Positions 7,624-15,688 of a stretch of DNA of 18,518 nucleotides are shown here, piece by piece. The notes beneath the pieces were generated by a model. The model did no database searches. It had not been told where the DNA came from and was given only the letters and a program-made list of their open reading frames with translations. The stretch lies in assembly GCA_964617145.1 (NCBI GenBank), contig CAZTVN010000024.1, positions 1 to 18,518 of the forward strand, read 5' to 3'. Origin of the DNA: CAZTVN01 sp964617145. GTDB lineage: Bacteria > Patescibacteriota > Gracilibacteria > UBA1369 > JACRIC01. Position numbers and translations under genes: made by a program. Each line of letters starts with the position of its first letter. The first letter of the stretch is position 1.

Positions 7624-7644
7624 TTTCTTGTTCCTTTCTGTCAA
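7616..7644 (-). promoter_or_regulatory. Predicted sigma70-type promoter of the minus-strand operon
   Basis: On the minus strand a perfect -35 box TTGACA (7644-7639) is followed after 17 bases by TATAAC (7621-7616). Transcription would begin near 7609, giving a leader of only about 18 bases before ATG 7591. It is the only near-consensus promoter visible upstream of the six coupled genes. Confidence 0.65.
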
Positions 7645-7665
7645 ATTTTCTGAGATATTTATTTC

Positions 7666-9141
7666 ATGGAAAACCAACAAAAAAAAAATGAACTTCGTTT
7701 GTTTTATCGCTCTATACAAGGAGCGAAGTGGGTTACTTTTAGCAATCTTACTATCAAACTTATTAACCTTGTTTCCATTGCTGTATTGGCACGCCTTATC
7801 GTTCCAGCACAATATGGTATCGCTTCCACCATCTTTTTTATTATTGGGGTTTTTGAAACATTTACAGAACCAGGTTTAGAACGAGCTTTTATACAGAGTA
7901 AAGAACGAGAATCGTCTCTCATGAACTCTATTTGGACCTTTAATATTTTTCGAGGCATTTTTACCTATCTTCTTGTTTATCTTTCAGCTCCTTTTATTGC
8001 TGATTTTTTTTCTATATCAGATTCTGTTTTCTTGCTTCGCGCTGCTTCTATTTACCTTATTATATGGGGATTTCGGAGTATTGGCCTCAGTGCTCTTTTT
8101 AAAGATTTGAAGTTTAAACAGTTTTATTTTTATGATCTTATTCGACAATTAGCTTTTTTCTTTGCCGCTTTTTTATGGGCTTTGTTTCAACCTACGGCTA
8201 CGGCTCTTATTGTTGGGCATCTAACTCTCTATACTTCCTCAGTTATTGTTGTTTATTTTCTCGACGATTTTCGCCCAAAATTTGACTTTCATTTTTATAA
8301 CTTAAAAAAACTCACTGGCTATAGTAAGTGGGTTGTTGGCTATAATCTTTTAAATTATTTGAACGGGATTCTTGATTCCTCCTTTATTGCTCATCGTTTA
8401 GGACCCACTCCTTTGGCGTTTTATAACAAAGCACAGGATATTGCGCGTGTTCCATCTTCTTTTACTGACCAAATTATTTCCAAAGTTGCTTTTCCTATCT
8501 ATGCTAAAATCGTTGACTCTAGAGAATCTGTTCGAGAAGGTTATATGAAAACCTATGAATTTGTTTTGGTTATTTCTGCGCCATTTTTCATCAGTATTTT
8601 CTTTTTTTCCGAAAAAATCATTTCGATACTCCTTGGTAAAAATTGGCTTCAGACTGCTCCTCTACTTAAGATACTTATCTTTGCTATCATACTTAAGAGT
8701 CTGGTTAATACTACTTTCCCTCTTTTTGACGGAATTGGATATCCGAATATTCGCTTTAAGAGTACTTTTATTCAACTTACAAGCTCATTCTTTTTGTTCT
8801 TATATCTCATCCCTCAATACGGTGTACTCGGGGCATCTTATGGGCTTCTTGTGAGTTCATTTCTTGTTTTCTTTTATTCTATTTTTCAATCTCAAAGACT
8901 TATCAGACTTCCATTGTGGCGTTATTTTTTGGTTATTTTGATTGTTTGTGCCGCTTCTTTTTTAACCATGCTTTTGGGATGGCCGATGTATTCTTTTTTG
9001 CAAGCCTCGAACTCTTTTCAATTTATTTTATTTATGATAGTTTTTGGTCTTCTTTACTTGATATTCGTTTACATATTCGGTAGTTTGTTTCGGTCAGGAC
9101 CGTATCATACTATAAAAGCCGTTTTCCGAAATTTGAGGTAA
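7666..9141 (+). CDS. Wzx-type polysaccharide flippase (MOP superfamily, WzxC-like)
   Basis: The 491-residue protein has about 12 to 14 hydrophobic segments along its whole length. The N-terminal pattern is GAKWVTFSNLTIKLINLVSIAVLARLIVPAQYG, matching the W-x(n)-L-A-R-L-x-x-P-x-x-[FY]-G start of WzxC/Polysacc_synt_3 proteins. Later segments include ARVPSSFTDQIISKVAFP and a C-terminal FPLFDGIGYPNIRFKSTFIQL stretch, also typical. The family moves undecaprenyl-diphosphate-linked oligosaccharides across the cytoplasmic membrane. The gene leads the plus-strand group and is divergent from the sugar operon, from which it is separated by 74 bases. An A10 run lies six codons into the gene, where a one-base slip would end translation or shift it. 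The ATG at 7666 has no strong Shine-Dalgarno site. Confidence 0.85.
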   Translation: MENQQKKNELRLFYRSIQGAKWVTFSNLTIKLINLVSIAVLARLIVPAQYGIASTIFFIIGVFETFTEPGLERAFIQSKERESSLMNSIWTFNIFRGIFTYLLVYLSAPFIADFFSISDSVFLLRAASIYLIIWGFRSIGLSALFKDLKFKQFYFYDLIRQLAFFFAAFLWALFQPTATALIVGHLTLYTSSVIVVYFLDDFRPKFDFHFYNLKKLTGYSKWVVGYNLLNYLNGILDSSFIAHRLGPTPLAFYNKAQDIARVPSSFTDQIISKVAFPIYAKIVDSRESVREGYMKTYEFVLVISAPFFISIFFFSEKIISILLGKNWLQTAPLLKILIFAIILKSLVNTTFPLFDGIGYPNIRFKSTFIQLTSSFFLFLYLIPQYGVLGASYGLLVSSFLVFFYSIFQSQRLIRLPLWRYFLVILIVCAASFLTMLLGWPMYSFLQASNSFQFILFMIVFGLLYLIFVYIFGSLFRSGPYHTIKAVFRNLR

Positions 9142-9146
9142 TTATT

Positions 9147-9626
9147 ATGCAATTTTTTCTTAGAAAATTTTATCACCTTCAAAAAAATTTTCTCTATTTT
9201 GTGCGTATTTTTTATTATCGGCATCTTTTTAAGCATTTTGGTATTCGTTCGAGAATTTATGGAAAAATACATGTTATTTGTCCTGAAAATATTTCATTAG
9301 GATCAAACTCTACTCTTAATGAAGGAGTGCTTATCAATGCTTATGAAAGCGTACTTGTTGGAGATAATGTTCATATTTCTTCGTATGTCCAAATCATTAC
9401 TGCTTTCCTTCATAACCCTCCGCAAAAAAATAATGATCGCTTGCATGGAGCGTTACCCATTGTTATTGAGGATGGCGTTTGGATTGGTGCTGGGGCTATT
9501 ATCAATCCTGGTGTTAGGATTGGTAAAAATACCATTGTTGGCTCAGGAGCTGTTGTTACGAAAAATTTAGAAGCTGATTCCATCTACGTTGGAGTTCCTG
9601 CAAAATTTCTTAAAAAAGTTGGATAA
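9147..9626 (+). CDS. Hexapeptide-repeat (left-handed beta-helix) sugar O- or N-acyltransferase
   Basis: The 159-residue protein has a basic N-terminal stretch with aromatic residues, then hexapeptide repeats from about residue 40 to 150: ISLGSNSTLNEGVLIN, VLVGDNVHISSYVQI, IVIEDGVWIGAGAIINPGVRIGKNTIVGSGAVV, closing with the family-typical VGVPAKFL. H89, in ITAFLHNPP, is the likely catalytic histidine. Relatives (WbbJ/NodL/LacA group) transfer acetyl from acetyl-CoA to sugar hydroxyl or amino groups. GAGGT lies seven bases before the ATG, the best Shine-Dalgarno site in the window, and overlaps the flippase stop. The TAA stop shares its last base with the ATG of the next gene. The acceptor is unknown. 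N-acetylation of a perosamine made by downstream genes is one possibility. Confidence 0.8.
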   Translation: MQFFLRKFYHLQKNFLYFVRIFYYRHLFKHFGIRSRIYGKIHVICPENISLGSNSTLNEGVLINAYESVLVGDNVHISSYVQIITAFLHNPPQKNNDRLHGALPIVIEDGVWIGAGAIINPGVRIGKNTIVGSGAVVTKNLEADSIYVGVPAKFLKKVG

Positions 9627-9638
9627 TGTTTAGAAAAT
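9610..9638 (+). repeat. 29-bp direct repeat, left copy
   Basis: This copy spans the end of the acyltransferase gene (LKKVG, stop) and the first codons MFRK of the first methyltransferase. It matches 10391-10419 at 28 of 29 positions, the difference being G versus A in the last sense codon. It brackets one 781-bp unit together with the right copy. Confidence 0.85.
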
Positions 9639-10378
9639 ATAAGATAGAATATAATTTGGATGATCCCAGAACCACTTTGGTACACAGGGATATTATTTTG
9701 CAAAAACGATTTTTGAAAAAATTGTATCAGGACTGGTATAGGGTCTTTATTGAAACAGCACGATCCGTGAATAAAGGCAAATATCTCGAAATCGGTTCGG
9801 GTGGAGGTTTTTTGAAAGACGAATTTCCTGAAGTTATCACCTCCGATATTTTAGACTTACCTGTAGTTGATAAAGTTTTCAGCGCTGAGCAACTCCCTTA
9901 CTCTGAAAACGAATTGGGATGTATCATGATGCTGAATGTTTTTCATCATATTCCCATGCCATGGTTATTTTTAGAAGAAGCGCAACGCACTTTAGTGAAA
10001 GGCGGAAAAATTGTAATGGTGGAGCCTGCTAATTCGACTTTAGGCCGGTTTATTTATAAACGTTTTCACCATGAACCTTTTGATCCGGACGGGCCATGGG
10101 AAATTAAAGCAGGGAATCCTTTAAGTCATTCTAACCAGGCCTTGCCTTATATTTATTTTGAAAGGGATAAAGAATTATTTACACAAAAATTTCCTCAGTT
10201 AAAAATTAATTACATAAAATACCATACTCCCTTTCTGTATGTATTGAGTGGAGGTGTATCGCGTACCGCCATGATGCCTTATTTTTTGTATGGATTTTTT
10301 AAAGGAGTTGAATACTTGTTATCGCCTTTGAGCAGACAATTGGGGCTGTTTTGCATGATTGAAATTGAAAAGATATAA
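9626..10378 (+). CDS. Class I SAM-dependent methyltransferase inside a repeat-flanked unit
   Basis: The 250-residue protein carries motif I LEIGSGGGF (54-62), an acidic post-motif residue in ITSDILDL and the FHHIPMPWLFLEEAQRTLVKGGKIVMVEP segment of Methyltransf_11-type enzymes. The C-terminal half is unlike the usual small-molecule set, and the substrate cannot be told. In a polysaccharide cluster it probably methylates a sugar or lipid-linked intermediate. Its ATG overlaps the acyltransferase stop by one base. Codon use stands out: none of 28 leucines uses CTT, whereas 10 leucines in the next methyltransferase do. The gene lies between two nearly identical 29-bp repeats, which suggests it was inserted into an older acyltransferase-methyltransferase junction. 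Confidence 0.8.
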   Translation: MFRKYKIEYNLDDPRTTLVHRDIILQKRFLKKLYQDWYRVFIETARSVNKGKYLEIGSGGGFLKDEFPEVITSDILDLPVVDKVFSAEQLPYSENELGCIMMLNVFHHIPMPWLFLEEAQRTLVKGGKIVMVEPANSTLGRFIYKRFHHEPFDPDGPWEIKAGNPLSHSNQALPYIYFERDKELFTQKFPQLKINYIKYHTPFLYVLSGGVSRTAMMPYFLYGFFKGVEYLLSPLSRQLGLFCMIEIEKI

Positions 10379-10390
10379 TAATTCAAAAAT

Positions 10391-10419
10391 TTAAAAAAGT
10401 TGAATAATGTTTAGAAAAT
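10391..10419 (+). repeat. 29-bp direct repeat, right copy
   Basis: This copy lies in the 28-base gap before the second methyltransferase and covers its start. Read in the frame of the acyltransferase it gives K-F-K-K-V-E and a stop, like a remnant of that gene's 3' end. It supports the view that the second methyltransferase once directly followed the acyltransferase. Confidence 0.85.
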
Positions 10420-11096
10420 TAGCGAATACCGCTGTTACCAAATTTGGCCTTAATAAAAAAATAACGCGAAGCTTACTTGATCCCCTTATTATTTCTGAAG
10501 CCACAGATGGTCTTACTCTTGATGTTGGATCCAGTAATCGTTGTCCCTATCAAAAATACTTTCCCAACTCTGAAACTCTTGATATTCAGCCGGGTGAAAA
10601 AGTTAAATATGTCTGCGATGCGGAAAACATGAGGGTTATTCCTTCTTGCCATTTTGATTGCGTATTATTTACTGAAGTTTTGGAACATTTACGACATCCC
10701 GATCTCGCTATTTCTGAAATTTATCGTGTATTAAAACCTGGTGGGAAGCTTATTCTTACCACACGTTTTATTTTCCCTATTCATGATGCTAAGTGTGGTG
10801 ATTATTATCGTTTTAGTCGATATGCTCTTTGTGATTTACTGAAAAACTTTGAAATTGAACGAATGTTAGCGGATTCTCGTCCTTTTACGACGATTGCTAT
10901 TTTGTTTCAACGATTGGCTTTTCAATCAGAATTTTGTGGCACGAAGTTTTTGAGGATTCCGATTATGGTTTTAGCTCACTTTATTCGTCTTTTTGATTTT
11001 ACTGTTACGAAACAATATAGCGATATTCAAAATTCTCAAGTAGAGGATAATATTATGCCTTCCGGTTATTTTGTGGTAGCTCTCAAAAAATTATAA
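10407..11096 (+). CDS. Class I SAM-dependent methyltransferase (Methyltransf_11 type)
   Basis: The 229-residue protein has a shortened motif I LDVGSSN (38-44), a second acidic position in ETLDIQPG, EVLEHLRHPDLAISEIYRVLKPGGKLILTT (90-119), and an FIFPIHDAKCGDYYRFSRYALCDLL segment typical of Methyltransf_11 proteins in O-antigen and capsule clusters. It shares the first four residues MFRK with the preceding methyltransferase, but that identity comes from the flanking repeat; the proteins otherwise differ. Leucine codons are rich in CTT, like the flippase and acyltransferase genes. The stop TAA abuts the stop of the convergent membrane-protein gene with no bases between. The substrate is not known. 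Confidence 0.8.
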   Translation: MFRKLANTAVTKFGLNKKITRSLLDPLIISEATDGLTLDVGSSNRCPYQKYFPNSETLDIQPGEKVKYVCDAENMRVIPSCHFDCVLFTEVLEHLRHPDLAISEIYRVLKPGGKLILTTRFIFPIHDAKCGDYYRFSRYALCDLLKNFEIERMLADSRPFTTIAILFQRLAFQSEFCGTKFLRIPIMVLAHFIRLFDFTVTKQYSDIQNSQVEDNIMPSGYFVVALKKL

Positions 11097-13142
11097 TCAT
11101 TTTTTTATTACGTTTTTATCTATTTCGAAAAGTACGCCTTTATTTGGATTTGCGTATATCTGTTTTAAATAAGGATATTTGCCGTATTCTCTTAGCAGAT
11201 CTGGTTGATCACGCCATGTCCAAAGAACATGCGTCGCTTTGTATTTTCTCAGGAAAAGAAGGAAGTTGTTCTGGTTAAAATTGTTATTCAAAAACTGATA
11301 ATCGCTATAACGCTCTTCAAATGGGGGATCAAGAAATATGTTTGAATGGGCATAGGCTTCGTAGTAAACTAGTTGTCTTTTAAAATGCGATCCGAAAGAA
11401 TGACTCAGTTCGGCTGTCATAAAAACTGCGGATGTGTATGGAGGAATTACCTCGTGTAACTGCGCTGCAAATTCGTCCCAGCTTGGATCGTTGACATTTC
11501 CTTCGACCGCCCTTATGCCTTCCGCTTTGGCCAATTTTGTCTTTTCCCAAATCGTTTGTCCGTACTGGCTTATGAAAGGTTTGTGGTTATTATAATAGAT
11601 TGGACTCGGCGGGAAAATTATCCCAAAAAACACTATCACTGCCATCCATCGAACGATTGTGTTTATTGAAGCTGACGTTTTTTTTAGTTTTTGTTCTACT
11701 AAAAATTCTACTGTATTTAAAATAACTATTGCTACAATCGTCCATGCTAAAACTTTTGCAAGGTGTAAAAAATCTTCAGAGTCAACGTATAGCGCAAATC
11801 TATGAGTTTTTACCGCAAATATACTTACACCTACGCCAATAAGAAAAAGAATCCAGAAAAGATATATTATCGGCAGCAAGTATAAAACTTTTTGTGATGT
11901 ATTTTCTTTTTTTTTCCAGACTTTAAACCACACTATAAAGCTTATAACCATAGCTATCCAGTAGCCTTTTATGTCTATTAAACTCTCCCAAAATACTTTC
12001 ATATTATTATCGAATTCTTCTACGAGATAAAATTTGGAAGTTGATTTAAGGCCATAGCGCAGTGCCAGAGGAATGATGTAAAAAATTACACCCCAAAAAA
12101 TAGGTCCCCATAACACTGGAAGGAAATTGTGAATCGTATGTTGTATTTTTACACCTTTATATTTTTGATAGATCATGTATATCGCAATGCTCGCGAAAGC
12201 GAAAATTCCTCCAAATACCGCATGGACAGGATGACTATGAATTACCAATCCTGCCGCCAGTCCCGCCATAAACCAGAAAGGCCCTTTTTTTACTATAAAA
12301 GCTCGACTAAAAAAATAAAAAAACATGAGCGAAGTGAAAAAAGCCATGCTCGCTGCTATGTAGAAATCGATGTGAGACCAAATGCTGTACCCTAGAAGGC
12401 TTAGCAAAGCTAATAAAAGACTATCACTCTGTTTGAGACTAAGACCTCTTGCCAATGCGTAAAATAACCAAAAAATTATAACAATAAGGATAATTCTAAA
12501 ACTTTCAGCGTTCAGCGCTATGCCATAATTCGTTAAGGTTGTAACGAGTGCGACTTCCGACATTAAAAAGTTTCCATAAAAATTTACCTGATCGGCATAG
12601 AAATCGTCCATAAAACTATATCCTCCTGTGAGTATTTGTGTTTTAGACAGGAAAAATTCAACATCTCCTCCCACATTGAGCTGCAGCCGACTGAGATTTT
12701 GTTTATGGAAGGGATAGCCCATGAGCACTGATCCTAATATCAGTACGAGTAATGATATGATTAAGGCTTGCAGCCCTTTTTTGAGTTTCGGAAACTGGCA
12801 TTCTTTTTTGATGAGTTTTTTTATTGTTATAGCCAATTTGATGAGAGCCAATATCATTAAAATTCCTATTCCTATCAGATAGGCTCCTTTTCTGATTTCC
12901 GGATAGAGACGTGGCAAGAAAAAAAGATAATTCCATGTTCCACTGAGTAAAAAAATACTCACTATGCTATCGACGAAGTTAAAGTCGCGAAAGTATTTTT
13001 TTGTTATATAAAAAAGGAATGTTCCTGGAACGGTAAGAATTCCAATTATAATAAGAGTAGTTTGAAAAGAGGTTACCATGTATGTTTTTTGATGTTTTGA
13101 TATTCGGGATTTATTATATCTATCATTAACTACTCTATGCAA
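11097..13142 (-). CDS. Large multi-pass membrane protein, GT-C-like, with a periplasmic-type C-terminal domain
   Basis: The 681-residue protein has roughly 13 hydrophobic segments (about 23-45, 58-76, 86-106, 124-142 and many more up to about residue 510), then a soluble C-terminal domain of about 165 residues beginning near IYYNNHKPFISQYG. The first large loop after the fourth segment contains LNVGGDVEFFLSK (D160), where GT-C enzymes place a catalytic acidic residue. HSHPVHAVFGG adds histidines in a later loop. I read it as a candidate GT-C glycosyltransferase or related membrane protein of unknown specificity; no exact family is recognised. ATG 13142 gives the longest form. ATG 13079 would remove a charged 21-residue leader and begin one residue before the first membrane segment, so the true start is uncertain. 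Confidence 0.65.
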   Translation of the reverse strand: MHRVVNDRYNKSRISKHQKTYMVTSFQTTLIIIGILTVPGTFLFYITKKYFRDFNFVDSIVSIFLLSGTWNYLFFLPRLYPEIRKGAYLIGIGILMILALIKLAITIKKLIKKECQFPKLKKGLQALIISLLVLILGSVLMGYPFHKQNLSRLQLNVGGDVEFFLSKTQILTGGYSFMDDFYADQVNFYGNFLMSEVALVTTLTNYGIALNAESFRIILIVIIFWLFYALARGLSLKQSDSLLLALLSLLGYSIWSHIDFYIAASMAFFTSLMFFYFFSRAFIVKKGPFWFMAGLAAGLVIHSHPVHAVFGGIFAFASIAIYMIYQKYKGVKIQHTIHNFLPVLWGPIFWGVIFYIIPLALRYGLKSTSKFYLVEEFDNNMKVFWESLIDIKGYWIAMVISFIVWFKVWKKKENTSQKVLYLLPIIYLFWILFLIGVGVSIFAVKTHRFALYVDSEDFLHLAKVLAWTIVAIVILNTVEFLVEQKLKKTSASINTIVRWMAVIVFFGIIFPPSPIYYNNHKPFISQYGQTIWEKTKLAKAEGIRAVEGNVNDPSWDEFAAQLHEVIPPYTSAVFMTAELSHSFGSHFKRQLVYYEAYAHSNIFLDPPFEERYSDYQFLNNNFNQNNFLLFLRKYKATHVLWTWRDQPDLLREYGKYPYLKQIYANPNKGVLFEIDKNVIKK

Positions 13143-13215
13143 TTTTTTCTCATAAAAGCTTTATCATTGCACAATTTTATTTTATACTTTGTTCTGAATC
13201 TTTATCTTTAACTTA

Positions 13216-14202
13216 ATGGCAAAAATCGCTCTCATCACTGGTATTACAGGACAAGACGGGCCTTATCTGGCTCAATTTTTACTTGAAAAAGGCTATAAAG
13301 TTTATGGTACCTATCGACGCATTAGCACTCCAAACTTTTGGCGCATGGAATATCTTGGCATTCAGGATCAAGTCGAACTCATTCCTATTGACTTGATTGA
13401 TACAGCCTCTATGTTTCGTGCTCTTCAAAAAGCTCAGCCTGATGAAATATATAATCTGGCTGCACAGAGTTTTGTTGGGGCTTCTTTTGATGAACCCATC
13501 GCGACCGGAAATATTAGTGGATTGAGTGTAACACGGCTTCTTGACGCTATTCGATGTTTTAACCCTAAAATTAAATTTTATCAGGCCTCTACCAGTGAGA
13601 TGTATGGCAATCCGCTAGAGATTCCTCAAAATGAAAAAACTCCTTTCGCACCATGTAGCCCCTATGCTGCCGCGAAACTCTATGCGCACTGGATTACGAA
13701 AAATTATCGCGAAGCTTATAATCTTTTTGTATGTTCTGGGATCCTTTTTAATCACGAATCCCCCATTCGAGGCATTGAATTTGTAACACGAAAGATTACT
13801 AATTGTGTAGCGAAGATTAAATATGGTATTAGTGACAAGCTTGTGCTTGGGAATCTTCAATCTAAACGTGATTGGGGTTACGCGAAGGACTATGTCGAAG
13901 GAATGTGGCAAATGCTTCAACAAGATGAGCCCGATGATTATGTTCTCGCTACTGGTGAAAATCATACTGTTTCCGAATTTGCTCAAAAAGCTTTTGAATA
14001 TGTTGGGTTAGATTATAAAAAATATCTTCAAGTTGATAAACGATACTTTCGTCCCAGCGATGTTGAGATTCTGATTGGTGATCCAACGAAAGCTCGAGAA
14101 AAACTTGGCTGGAATCCTCAAAAAACATCTTTTGATGAACTTATTAAGATCATGATGGATGCAGATTTAAAAAGATATGAATTCAAAAATCATTCTTCAT
14201 GA
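13216..14202 (+). CDS. gmd: GDP-mannose 4,6-dehydratase
   Basis: The 328-residue protein has the NADP-binding start ALITGITGQDGPYLAQFLLEKGY with GITGQDG at 9-15, then the family pattern IDLIDTASM, NLAAQSFVGASFDEP, the catalytic STSEMYG (T126, E128), Y150-AAA-K154, and NHESPIRG-E-FVTRKI at 179-193. Together these are diagnostic of Gmd, which makes GDP-4-keto-6-deoxy-D-mannose in the cytoplasm. That product feeds perosamine, L-fucose, rhamnose and colitose routes. Here a perosamine-synthase-like aminotransferase follows on the same strand, and Fcl lies nearby on the other strand. Length is slightly shorter than E. coli Gmd. No Shine-Dalgarno site is seen before ATG 13216, which follows a 73-base divergent spacer. 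Confidence 0.95.
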   Translation: MAKIALITGITGQDGPYLAQFLLEKGYKVYGTYRRISTPNFWRMEYLGIQDQVELIPIDLIDTASMFRALQKAQPDEIYNLAAQSFVGASFDEPIATGNISGLSVTRLLDAIRCFNPKIKFYQASTSEMYGNPLEIPQNEKTPFAPCSPYAAAKLYAHWITKNYREAYNLFVCSGILFNHESPIRGIEFVTRKITNCVAKIKYGISDKLVLGNLQSKRDWGYAKDYVEGMWQMLQQDEPDDYVLATGENHTVSEFAQKAFEYVGLDYKKYLQVDKRYFRPSDVEILIGDPTKAREKLGWNPQKTSFDELIKIMMDADLKRYEFKNHSS

Positions 14203-14209
14203 TATCTAA

Positions 14210-14578
14210 ATGGAAAAACTTTATCTCGTTATAGCAGCGATCACTATGGTTGTAGGGCAGATTACTTTAAAGTTTGGCATGGAGAAGGTTGGAGAAGTTG
14301 ACTTAATTCAGAATGGCTTGTGGCAGAGTTTTCGTGTGATCTTTTTTAACCCTATTGTCATTGTTGGACTCTTTTTTTATTTTGCAAGTGCTTTTTTGTA
14401 CCTCGTTTCCATCAGTAAATTAGAACTTTCATTTGCTTATCCTGTTACTATTTCGATTAGTTATATTTCTATTCCCTTTCTTTCTTGGTTGATTTTTAAA
14501 GACCGTATCAGTTTTTTTCATATTTTTCTTTTGTTTGTTATTTTTATCTGTCTTGTACTTTTTTATAAATCGAAATAA
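14210..14578 (+). CDS. Small four-helix membrane protein, ArnE/SMR-like (EamA family)
   Basis: The 122-residue protein has four membrane segments. It starts LYLVIAAITMVVGQITLKFGMEKVG and ends in ISYISIPFLSWLIFKDRISFFHIFLLFVIFICLVLFYK, the one-repeat EamA/SMR layout. Close relatives include ArnE and ArnF, which form a flippase for undecaprenyl-phosphate aminoarabinose, and small proteins next to DegT aminotransferases. It lies seven bases after gmd and 15 bases before the aminotransferase gene, so it is probably co-transcribed and could move a lipid-linked or nucleotide-derived amino sugar. A lone SMR protein would be expected to dimerise. A drug-export role is possible but the context makes it less likely. 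Confidence 0.7.
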   Translation: MEKLYLVIAAITMVVGQITLKFGMEKVGEVDLIQNGLWQSFRVIFFNPIVIVGLFFYFASAFLYLVSISKLELSFAYPVTISISYISIPFLSWLIFKDRISFFHIFLLFVIFICLVLFYKSK

Positions 14579-14593
14579 TTTTTTCATGCTACT

Positions 14594-15688
14594 ATGAAAA
14601 TTCCCCAAGTTTTACCATTTATTAATGAAAGCGAAGTTCGAGAGATTACTCGCGTCGTTCGGAGTACTTTTATTACTCAAGGTAAAGCTACCAGATCTTT
14701 TGAGGAAAAATTTCAAAAGCTCACGAAAACCAAATTTGCTATTGCCGTTTTTAATGCGACTGTTGGTCTGTACTCTGCCTTAAAAGCCCTAGATATTGGC
14801 CCAGGAGATGAAATTATTGTTCCAGATTTAACTTTTATAGCAACGGCTAATGCGGTCATTATGGCTGGAGCACGTCCTATTTTTTGTGATATTGATCGTA
14901 AGACTTTCAATCTTCATCCTGGTTTTATTGAAAAATTTATTAATAAAAATACTAAAGCTATTATGCCTGTCCATCTCTATGGCCAACCAGCTGATATGGA
15001 CGAAATCATGAAAATTGCTAAAAAGCATAAACTTTTTGTTATTGAAGATGCTGCTGAAAGTGTTGGCGCTCGATTTCGAGGAAAGTATGTAGGCACATTT
15101 GGAGATATTGGTGTTTTTTCTTTCTATGCTAACAAGATCATGACCACCGCTGAAGGAGGGCTTATCTTAACTAATAACCCTCTTTTGGCCAAAAAATGTT
15201 TAGCTTTAAGAAATCATGGACGGATAGCCACTGGCACGTTTATTCATCCTTATATCGGATTTAATTTTAAATTTACTGATCTTCAGGCTGCTATTGGGCT
15301 TGCTCAATTTAAAAAACTTCCTAAGATGAACGCGAAGAAGCAGAAAATTTTAGACTGGTATCGATATTTCTTGAAAGATGTCAAAGATATTTCTTTTCCT
15401 TACGTTGATCCTCGCTGTTCTTGTGTTATCTGGTTTATCAATATCCTCTGCTCAAAAGCGCCTCAACTTTCATGTTTTTTGACAAAAAAAAATATAGAAA
15501 CTCGATCTTTTTTCCCTCCTCTTCATGTACAACCATGTTATGATGCGACGCTTACTTGTGGGAATTTTAGCAATAGTGATTGGGTTTACAAACATGGGCT
15601 TTCCCTTCCATCTTCTGTTCTTTTAAAAAAAGAAGAGGTACGTTATGTGTGCCAATCTATAAGGGATTTTTTTTCTCATGAACGTTAA
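14594..15688 (+). CDS. DegT/DnrJ/EryC1/StrS aminotransferase, probable GDP-perosamine synthase
   Basis: The 364-residue protein has the sugar aminotransferase core: PQVLPFINESEVREITRVVRSTFITQG at the start, ATVGLYSALKALDIGPGDEIIVPDLTFIATANAV (55-88), VIEDAAESVGA with D152 for the PLP ring nitrogen, and GDIGVFSFYANKIMTTAEGG with K181 as the Schiff-base lysine. It transfers an amino group from glutamate to a 4-keto sugar nucleotide. Gmd upstream on the same strand makes GDP-4-keto-6-deoxymannose, so the likely product is GDP-perosamine (RfbE/PerA type), although the regiochemistry is not proved by sequence alone. The region around residues 270-345 is more divergent than the core. No Shine-Dalgarno site is visible. 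Confidence 0.85.
   Translation: MKIPQVLPFINESEVREITRVVRSTFITQGKATRSFEEKFQKLTKTKFAIAVFNATVGLYSALKALDIGPGDEIIVPDLTFIATANAVIMAGARPIFCDIDRKTFNLHPGFIEKFINKNTKAIMPVHLYGQPADMDEIMKIAKKHKLFVIEDAAESVGARFRGKYVGTFGDIGVFSFYANKIMTTAEGGLILTNNPLLAKKCLALRNHGRIATGTFIHPYIGFNFKFTDLQAAIGLAQFKKLPKMNAKKQKILDWYRYFLKDVKDISFPYVDPRCSCVIWFINILCSKAPQLSCFLTKKNIETRSFFPPLHVQPCYDATLTCGNFSNSDWVYKHGLSLPSSVLLKKEEVRYVCQSIRDFFSHER

Noticed and set aside
9610..10419. Direct repeats as target-site duplications of an insertion sequence
   Set aside because: No transposase or terminal inverted repeats lie between them, and 29 bases is long for a target duplication. The right copy looks like a remnant of the neighbouring gene.
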